A DNA stretch of 24,383 bases, from the IMG/VR virus record IMGVR_UViG_3300028774_000039, positions 1 through 24,383 of that record. One strand, 5' to 3'. Below, piece by piece: positions 14,825 to 20,829 of this stretch. Positions within the stretch are counted from its first letter, which is position 1, and every line of letters starts with the position of its first letter. A program made the position numbers and the translations under genes. This DNA is from a virus. Below the pieces are notes generated by a model that was given only the letters and a program-made list of their open reading frames with translations, did no database searches and had not been told where the DNA came from.

Positions 14825-15274
14825 TTATTGATTTACTGATAATTCATTTTCAGATACTTCGGGTAATATGGTTTTTAACCATGCTTCAAAATCAAATGCC
14901 TGGTTATATCCAATGATTTTTACATCCGGGTATTTGCTGTTAAATTTCTTCACAAAAGAGGATAGAGCAATCAACTGTTCCGGAGTTCTCGTATCTTTTG
15001 GTGTACGACCATTTCGGGCTATTCCACCGACAAAGGCAATATGTCGTGCATCCATTTGTTCAAATCCATCAATATATGCATCATCTGATTTCTTAACCAG
15101 GCGTTCAATCTTTCCATTCAAATGAATAAGATCCGTAAATCCAACCTCCGGCCATCCGTTTCCGTCCTGCTCCTTCGGTGAACAATGAATTCTACGAATA
15201 TCATCCGATGTAATTGCGCGACCTTCAGGCGTTGCAGTATTATGAATTACCAGATATTTGATATTTTTTGACAT
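14825..15274 (-). CDS. Amidase_2-type protein, probably catalytically dead
   Basis: 149 aa from the ATG at 15274; a longer reading would need TTG at 15316 inside a hairpin. The fold is recognisable: YLVIHNTATPEGRAI, NGW..VGF, HLNGKIERL, HIAFVGGIARNGRTPKDTRT, KKFNSKYPDVKIIG. In T7-lysozyme-type amidases the active site needs two His and one Cys for zinc, plus a Tyr and a Lys. Here only the first His (11) is kept. The Tyr of VGYH is Phe46, the second His is Tyr123, and the usual KxCP segment is deleted (GYNQAFDFEAWL). It may still bind cell wall, act as a virion or regulatory part, or be decaying. It sits directly upstream of an intact muramidase. Confidence 0.75.
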   Translation of the reverse strand: MSKNIKYLVIHNTATPEGRAITSDDIRRIHCSPKEQDGNGWPEVGFTDLIHLNGKIERLVKKSDDAYIDGFEQMDARHIAFVGGIARNGRTPKDTRTPEQLIALSSFVKKFNSKYPDVKIIGYNQAFDFEAWLKTILPEVSENELSVNQ

Positions 15275-15295
15275 AGAGTTGTTGTTTTTATACAA

Positions 15296-15342
15296 AGGGA
15301 CACGATACAAACTCAAACAGGGAGTTTAATTACCGTGTCCCT
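15296..15342 (-). terminator. Nested hairpin after the capsid gene
   Basis: AGGGACACG (15296-15304) and CGTGTCCCT (15334-15342) form a perfect 9-bp outer stem, with an inner stem ACTC/GAGT (15311-15314, 15322-15325). Read leftwards it is followed by TTTGTAT. It fills the 92-nt gap between the capsid and amidase genes. A leaky terminator or RNA processing/stability site would give much capsid and less lysis protein from one transcript. Confidence 0.5.
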
Positions 15343-15366
15343 ACACACACGGGTTTATTCGTTTAT

Positions 15367-16785
15367 TTACGCACCTGCGGCGCGTGTTACCAAAACCTGA
15401 TAGGTAGTGGTTGCATTAGCATCTGCACTCGTTACGGCTACATTGATTATATTTTCGCCAATCGCCAGGTTCTTGGCAGCCGAAGCAACACCACTGGTAA
15501 GAGTCGTTGAACCAAGTTTAATCACCTGTCCGGTTTCGCCTCTGGTTGCAGTAACTGTAGTCGTGGTAACTCCATTTGCCACACTCAATGTGTAATTTTT
15601 TGTTCCTGCTTCAAATTCCGGTACAATTTCACCGGCAGACAAAACCAATGCATCTAAGTCAGTTGATCCGGCAGCAATAGCTGCTTCGCGGCCATCATAT
15701 AATACGATATCTTCACCGTATACAATGTTGGTATCAACTTTCATCAACATTTTAAAGAAGTATTTTTCACCGGCAGTGGTCAGTTTATCAATTTGAATAG
15801 CCTCTGCATCATCTGCTAAGGCAACACCTGCCCAAAAATTTGAATCAATACCGGTAGTAGTAACAGCTGCAACAATTACATCTTTAGGCCAATCAGCCAG
15901 GGCAACAATTTGAATGCCTTTAAAACGTTCAGGATTCATATTGCTGTAATCAGCACCCTTTGATGGTTTATCGGTCAATTCATATTCATAGCTTTCGCTA
16001 TCTTCAATCGACATGAATAACTTCAGATTCGGATTCTTTTTTATAGCTTTCGGAATAGCTGCGCGAACCAGTTTCATTTTAGCGATGATATTCGATTGAA
16101 CTAAAGCAACCGGAGTTGCAATTTCAACCACATCACTATCAGCTACAATTCTGGTTAGAATACCATCGAAATATTTACCAACATCAGTTGCGTGATATAC
16201 ACCATTAATAAACTCACCACCTAATTCAAAGTCAACTACTTTTGCCAGTTCGGCCAATAAAGCCGATTGAACCGTAGCCGGCAGTTGCTCGAAAACTAAA
16301 TTACCGGTAGGTTGGAACGGTTTCCATATTGATTCAAAAACCCGGGGATTAAATGTAGTGAATGCCATAACATCTTTTGGTTCCAGATTTTTTTCATCAA
16401 TTGTAAATCCTCCTTTGCTATCGGAATCTACCGGCTGCTCAATGCGTCGTTGTAGCATTTTACCTGCTTTCAGGCGCGGAATAGCAAACTTTTTGAGCAC
16501 ATTAGGTTGTACGTGTATATGTCCTCCGGCTACAATTTCATTGCCTGTGGTGGCACGAACCAATAACTGTTCAAGCACTTCACCTGCATAAGCTGAAGTA
16601 ACGGTAACCGCCATCGGCAAACACAATGTAAGAGGTTTATAAAATATGGCTGCAAAGCCAACAATGTTACCGCCTATCGAAAATACAAGCGGATCAAATC
16701 CGGAAGCAGAAGCAACCGTTACACTTACGATAGTATTAAATACTATCATAGCCAGGAGAGAGATAATGACTCTGAATGTTTTCAT
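15367..16785 (-). CDS. Major capsid protein with C-terminal cadherin-like domain
   Basis: 472 aa, ATG start. The central part (about 70-375) has features of Bacteroidota phage capsid proteins: HIHVQPNVLKKFAIPRLKAG, DVMAFTTFNPRVFESIWKPF, GGEFINGVYHATDV, SIEDSESYEYELTDKP. It follows the protease/scaffold gene, the conserved place for the capsid. The first about 65 residues are strongly hydrophobic, like two membrane segments (VIISLLAMIVFNTIVSVTVA, GGNIVGFAAIFYKPLTLCLP). This region may be removed by the protease. Residues about 381-470 form a cadherin-like beta-sandwich (AGTKNYTLSVANGVTTTTVT, ATTTYQVLVTRA), probably displayed on the capsid surface. It is followed by a hairpin that may tune expression. 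Confidence 0.8.
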   Translation of the reverse strand: MKTFRVIISLLAMIVFNTIVSVTVASASGFDPLVFSIGGNIVGFAAIFYKPLTLCLPMAVTVTSAYAGEVLEQLLVRATTGNEIVAGGHIHVQPNVLKKFAIPRLKAGKMLQRRIEQPVDSDSKGGFTIDEKNLEPKDVMAFTTFNPRVFESIWKPFQPTGNLVFEQLPATVQSALLAELAKVVDFELGGEFINGVYHATDVGKYFDGILTRIVADSDVVEIATPVALVQSNIIAKMKLVRAAIPKAIKKNPNLKLFMSIEDSESYEYELTDKPSKGADYSNMNPERFKGIQIVALADWPKDVIVAAVTTTGIDSNFWAGVALADDAEAIQIDKLTTAGEKYFFKMLMKVDTNIVYGEDIVLYDGREAAIAAGSTDLDALVLSAGEIVPEFEAGTKNYTLSVANGVTTTTVTATRGETGQVIKLGSTTLTSGVASAAKNLAIGENIINVAVTSADANATTTYQVLVTRAAGA

Positions 16786-16850
16786 CGTTCTAAAATTTGT
16801 TTATTATTATTTTCTTTTTTATACCTTAAAATCTGAATTAAGCTTTCGCT

Positions 16851-17822
16851 TTATTTTTTTGCTTTCTTAGCGGCAGCTGCTTCCTCTATTTCGCGTTGAC
16901 GTTTTTGAAATGCAGTTTCACCGGCAGGTGCCGTATCGGTAAGATTCATAGAACCAGGGCTATGTTTTGCTAATGACTTTACGACAGTCATAGCCATTTC
17001 AGGATCTTTATCAAAAAGATTAATAAATGAATCCTTTACGGGAGTGGCTTTATCTCCTTCCGGTTTTTCATCTAACCGACCATCCTTAAATGCTTCAGAT
17101 AATTCCAAATCGAAAGCTGTTTTTTTTGCCGTTTTATCAGCCAGTTCGATTACATCCAGTTTGGTTTTAAGAGTCGTTTTTTCACTTTCAATTGTAGCAG
17201 TTTTTATTTTTTCTGCTGCAAGAGCTTCATCGGCTGCCTTTTTATCAGATAACAGAAGCTCAACCTTTGCTTTTTGTTCTGCGGGAGTGGCAGACTCGGA
17301 AAGGTTCAATAATGCCAATAATTCTTTGTCCATAATTTCAATATTTGGTTGTTTTTTAATAAAGTCAGATAGTTTCAAATTGTCGTTTTGCAGATCTATT
17401 TCCTTATCATTTTTATCATAAAGGCGCAATGCATTATAATTTCCACCCAGAGGAACTATAGAAGCTTCACGTAGTCTGCATTTTGTTACGACATAACCAT
17501 TTTCCGGATCAGCCGGGTCAATAGAAGTTTCTAAATCTACAAGTCCACAGGATGCCATTTTGATAAATCCTTTTTGAACTTTTTTGATCATTCGCTTTAC
17601 ATCCTTATCCGTATCATCTTCATCAAATATCGCATCTGCAAGCAACTGCCCATTTAACTTCCGAACATTATCCCATTTACCTACCGGCATATTCCAATCA
17701 TTATGTTGATAAAACATAACCGGATTTACCTTAAACTGATCAATGTCTACACCATCTACCAATACGCTTATTCCGTAGGTTGTTTTCGTGTTATCGAGTA
17801 AAATAAATGTGATTGGATCCAT
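16851..17822 (-). CDS. Prohead protease fused to scaffold
   Basis: 323 aa, ATG start. First gene of the leftward late operon. Residues about 1-135 look like a caudoviral prohead serine protease: VMFYQHNDWNMPVGKW with His40 as likely catalytic His, then GFIKMASCGLVDLE with Ser91 as likely nucleophile, then TKCRLREASIVPLGGN. Residues about 160-250 are a Lys/Glu/Ala-rich coiled coil typical of an internal scaffold. The C-terminus (ETAFQKRQREIEEAAAAKKA) is a basic, helical capsid-binding tail. Protease-scaffold fusions or overlapping pairs (as in Mu I/Z) shape the procapsid and then cut scaffold and capsid N-termini. The hydrophobic capsid N-terminus would be a natural substrate (inferred). Confidence 0.8.
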   Translation of the reverse strand: MDPITFILLDNTKTTYGISVLVDGVDIDQFKVNPVMFYQHNDWNMPVGKWDNVRKLNGQLLADAIFDEDDTDKDVKRMIKKVQKGFIKMASCGLVDLETSIDPADPENGYVVTKCRLREASIVPLGGNYNALRLYDKNDKEIDLQNDNLKLSDFIKKQPNIEIMDKELLALLNLSESATPAEQKAKVELLLSDKKAADEALAAEKIKTATIESEKTTLKTKLDVIELADKTAKKTAFDLELSEAFKDGRLDEKPEGDKATPVKDSFINLFDKDPEMAMTVVKSLAKHSPGSMNLTDTAPAGETAFQKRQREIEEAAAAKKAKK

Positions 17823-17993
17823 TTAAATAGTTTTTATCAGGTTTTGAATAAGACTTAAAATTGTTTCTGATTATTTGTTGATGCAAAGAAACTGGATAAA
17901 AACAATTAATAAAAAAAGTACTGCCATTTTGTCAACTATTTTTTTTATATAGCTTTAAATACTGTTATTTTGCTTGAAATTAATACGGTCATT
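17823..17993. promoter_or_regulatory. Divergent late promoter region
   Basis: 171 nt without genes separate the two late operons, so promoters for both directions must lie here. Near-matches to the Bacteroidota -7 element exist: TTATTTTG at 17965-17972 on the plus strand and TTTCTTTG on the minus strand (about 17872-17879). Each misses one key base, and I find no well-spaced -33 element. A TTGACA is present on the minus strand at about 17929-17934. Weak consensus would fit late promoters that need a phage activator. Confidence 0.35.
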
Positions 17994-18461
17994 ATGGCAG
18001 AAAAGGCAAAGAGAAGGACGAAACAAGAAACGAAGGCATTCTATGATTATGCAAAAATGCTCTTCGTCCATGATAAACTCACCCAAAAAGAAATCTCTGC
18101 AAAAACTAGCGTGAGTGAGGTCACTATTAGTAAATGGGTTCGTTTGGATAATTGGGAAGATTATCGGAAAGCTATTTCTGTGACGCGGGATGAACGGTAT
18201 CGTTCAACTATCAATCAGTTGACAGAGATGGATAATCTTATCAATGGTCGTGGTGAAAACTATCGGTTCCCATCTAAGGAGGAATCAAATATACGTCGCC
18301 GGTTAGTTGCCGACCTGAATGCTTTGGAGGTTGAATGTGGGGTGGTGGATGTAATAAATGTATCCATCAAATTACTCGAATGGTTACGCCAGGTGGATAT
18401 CGAAAAAGCCAAAGAAGTTTCAGAAATTTTCAACGCATTTATAAAATCCACATTAAAATAA
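17994..18461 (+). CDS. Terminase small subunit
   Basis: 155 aa from the ATG at 17994; the frame is open from TTG at 17970, but that start overlaps the likely promoter. Residues about 20-55 contain a helix-turn-helix (KLTQKEISAKTSVSEVTISK followed by WVRLDNWEDYRKA), as in small terminase subunits that recognise phage DNA. The middle is helical (MDNLINGRGENYRFPSKEES). The C-terminal half (VSIKLLEWLRQVDIEKAKEV) likely forms the oligomerisation region. The large subunit follows 13 nt downstream. The family is the Mu gp27 / Bacteroidota TerS type. Confidence 0.8.
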   Translation: MAEKAKRRTKQETKAFYDYAKMLFVHDKLTQKEISAKTSVSEVTISKWVRLDNWEDYRKAISVTRDERYRSTINQLTEMDNLINGRGENYRFPSKEESNIRRRLVADLNALEVECGVVDVINVSIKLLEWLRQVDIEKAKEVSEIFNAFIKSTLK

Positions 18462-18474
18462 TACCCTTTCTGGA

Positions 18475-20040
18475 ATGGCTAAGCAAGCAGAAAAACAAGC
18501 ACTAAAGGAATGGGACGAATACCGGAAGGCACTCATTACCGGAACGGCACTTGAATACGCGAAAACGACAGCGGATATTGAAAAGCATCGTTTGTATCTC
18601 GAGGCACGTCCTGTCGAATGGATGAAGTATTTCTTTCCGAACTACGCTACTTCGGAGTTCGCCCCATTTCATTTAGATTATATCGCACGTATCAATGCTA
18701 ATCCGGAATGGTATGAGGTTGTATCCTGGGCGCGTGAACTTGCGAAAGATACAGTAACGATGATGTTGATGTTTTACCTGAATCTGACAGGTAAGAAAAA
18801 ATTTACTCTTTTCGTTTCAAGTTCTTACGATGCGGCTTGTGATCTATTAAAGCCTTATATGATTAATTACGAAAGTAATCAGCGTATAATAGCATATTAT
18901 GGAGAACAAAAAAGCTTTGGCAATTGGGAAGATGGAGATATCACGACAAAGTGTGGTGCCCGTTACGTTGCTATTGGTGCCGGTCAAAGTCCACGCGGCA
19001 AGAAAAACGAACAGCTTCGGCCCGATTCAATAATATGTACCGACTTGGATACGGATGAGGATTGTAAGAACTCAGCAACCATTGATAAACGGATGGATTG
19101 GTTGGAAGGTGCGTTATACTTTACACGGTCAGTTTCAACACCGTTATTATTCCTGGTACTTGGAAATATAATAGCTGAAAACTGCTGTGTAAAACGGTGT
19201 GCTAAAAAAGCAAGGCATCACGACATTATTAATCTGAGGATGGTCAATATAAAAAAACCGGATCCGGTGAATGATTATAGATACGGGAAAAGTGTTTGGC
19301 CGGCGAAAAATACGGAAGAAATGATTGATATCGTTTTGGCCAACATATCAACGCGGATTGCCATGCAAGAGGCATTCAACTGTCCATTAACTGAGGGTGA
19401 TATATTCAAAGAACTAACCTGGTCAAAATGTCCGCCATTATCATCTATGCCGTATGTAGTTGGTTATGCTGATCCATCACCATCCAACAAGGACAAACAA
19501 AAGAAAGGCGTTAGTTTCAAGGCTATTTTTATCATCGGGTATAAGGATGGTAAATTTTACATATATACCGGGTTCCTGGATCAAGTAAACAATGCTGTTT
19601 TTGTCGATTGGTTTTATGATTTACGCGACTATGTAAAAGGTCGTACAACAGTATATTATTATGTTGAAAATAATACACTTCAGGACCCTTTTTATGAACA
19701 GGTATTTAAGCCGCTATTCCTGGCAAAAGGGAAGGAAAAAGGATTTATAAGTATCACGCCTGATGATCGCAAAAAGCCGGCTAAGGAAATACGAATAGAG
19801 GGAACACTGGAACCTCTTAATCGTGACGGACAACTCATTTTCAATGTTGATGAAAAAGACAATCCGAACATGGTTCGCCTGGCTGAACAATTCCGCCTTT
19901 TTACCATGCAACTCAAAGCACCGGCAGATGGGCCCGATGCTATTGAGGGTGGAGTCTGGATATTGAATCAAAAGATTGCAACAATGTCACAAGGTGACTG
20001 GAAGTCATGGAGTAAGTCTACCAATAAAAAACGAATATAA
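18475..20040 (+). CDS. Terminase large subunit
   Basis: 521 aa, ATG start. DNA packaging motor with ATPase and nuclease parts. The ATPase Walker A equivalent is WARELAKDTVTM (residues 85-96), where the usual Ser/Thr after Lys91 is Asp92. The strand-helix TLFVSSSYDAACDLL and the Walker B region SIICTDLDTDED (185-196) follow. The nuclease part begins near VVGYADPSPSNKD with Asp333 as a likely metal ligand. It also has YVENN and DGPDAIEGGVWIL, with Asp488 as another candidate. Length fits the family. It packages DNA through the portal encoded downstream. Confidence 0.9.
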   Translation: MAKQAEKQALKEWDEYRKALITGTALEYAKTTADIEKHRLYLEARPVEWMKYFFPNYATSEFAPFHLDYIARINANPEWYEVVSWARELAKDTVTMMLMFYLNLTGKKKFTLFVSSSYDAACDLLKPYMINYESNQRIIAYYGEQKSFGNWEDGDITTKCGARYVAIGAGQSPRGKKNEQLRPDSIICTDLDTDEDCKNSATIDKRMDWLEGALYFTRSVSTPLLFLVLGNIIAENCCVKRCAKKARHHDIINLRMVNIKKPDPVNDYRYGKSVWPAKNTEEMIDIVLANISTRIAMQEAFNCPLTEGDIFKELTWSKCPPLSSMPYVVGYADPSPSNKDKQKKGVSFKAIFIIGYKDGKFYIYTGFLDQVNNAVFVDWFYDLRDYVKGRTTVYYYVENNTLQDPFYEQVFKPLFLAKGKEKGFISITPDDRKKPAKEIRIEGTLEPLNRDGQLIFNVDEKDNPNMVRLAEQFRLFTMQLKAPADGPDAIEGGVWILNQKIATMSQGDWKSWSKSTNKKRI

Positions 20041-20059
20041 ATCAGTAACACACGGACAA

Positions 20060-20377
20060 ATGAAAAAACTATTAAACTATTTTAAAGCGATGAGTTATCG
20101 TCGCAAATTACGTCGGGCTAAAAAACTTACGGGATTTAAGTATTTCAGAAAAGCATGTCGGGAAGCTAAAAAACTTTCAAAAGAAAATGATGGAAGACGC
20201 TACCGGGTATTTCTTTTTGATGAATATAGGGTATGGACCCGCGATGATATTCAGAGAATGAAAAATCAGGGTTTAATATCCAAACGGGAAAATACAGGTA
20301 TACTATCAAAAAACTGCTTTTTTGATACACAAACCGGAGTAAACACACATCCTAAGTTCAGTAATCGAAAAATATAA
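20060..20377 (+). CDS. Small basic hypothetical protein
   Basis: 105 aa from the ATG at 20060, 19 nt after the terminase stop; longer readings would start inside the terminase gene at TTG. Strongly basic N-terminal half (MSYRRKLRRAKKLTGFKYFR, KACREAKKLSKENDGRRYRV), then an aromatic segment (FLFDEYRVWTRDDIQRMKNQ) and a flexible end. No known domain is visible. Charge suggests nucleic acid binding. Its place between terminase and connector suggests a packaging accessory, but this is only context. It does not resemble a known immunity protein for the nuclease-like domain downstream. Confidence 0.6.
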   Translation: MKKLLNYFKAMSYRRKLRRAKKLTGFKYFRKACREAKKLSKENDGRRYRVFLFDEYRVWTRDDIQRMKNQGLISKRENTGILSKNCFFDTQTGVNTHPKFSNRKI

Positions 20378-20407
20378 TTCTGAATCATTAATTTAATTAT
20401 TACAACT

Positions 20408-20827
20408 ATGGCATACGTAACAGCAGACGAAATAACTACCCATTTGGGTGCGGTACAAATCGAAGTCATTAGCGATGGTGATGACACGGCTTTAGAATTT
20501 GCCATAGATGCAGCTGTCAAAGAAGCAAAGGGTTATTTAACCGGTTTTGATATGCAGACCGAATTGGCTAAAACAGACACCGAACGCAATTCTTTACTGA
20601 TGCTATTCATTAAGGACATTGCCGTTTGGCATTTTGTCAATATCTGCAATGTTAATACTGATATGCAACTTCGTGAGAATAGATATAACAGAGCTGTAGC
20701 ATGGCTTAAAGAAGTTCAGAAGGGTAATGTTATTCCTGATTTGACAATAAAATTGAATGAATCAGGAGTTAATGACAATTTGCCCTATTTAGTAACAAGT
20801 AATCCAAAAAGGACTAATCACGTATAA
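20408..20827 (+). CDS. Mu gp36-like head-tail connector (DUF1320)
   Basis: 139 aa, ATG start. The opening YVTADEITTHLG, the helix EFAIDAAVKEAKGYLTGFD, and the segments LLMLFIKDIAVWHFVNICN and RYNRAVAWLKEVQKGNVIPD follow the pattern of the DUF1320/Mu gp36 family. These are helical adaptor proteins of the head-tail neck. It precedes the portal gene by 2 nt, so both are expressed together. In Mu, the gp36 gene is also a head gene, which supports the Mu-like origin of this head module. Confidence 0.8.
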   Translation: MAYVTADEITTHLGAVQIEVISDGDDTALEFAIDAAVKEAKGYLTGFDMQTELAKTDTERNSLLMLFIKDIAVWHFVNICNVNTDMQLRENRYNRAVAWLKEVQKGNVIPDLTIKLNESGVNDNLPYLVTSNPKRTNHV

Positions 20828-20829
20828 TC

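Noticed and set aside
15275-15316. TTG start extending the amidase by 14 residues
   Set aside because: The extension lies across the hairpin between genes and adds no domain; ATG at 15274 fits the family start.
17044-17421. 125-codon frame opposite the protease/scaffold gene
   Set aside because: Shadow of the Lys/Ala-rich coiled coil on the other strand; Ser/Phe-rich, no domain.
20266-20520. Leftward 84-codon frame across the gap between the basic protein and connector genes
   Set aside because: Considered as an immunity gene; it lies opposite two good rightward genes and has no convincing protein character.
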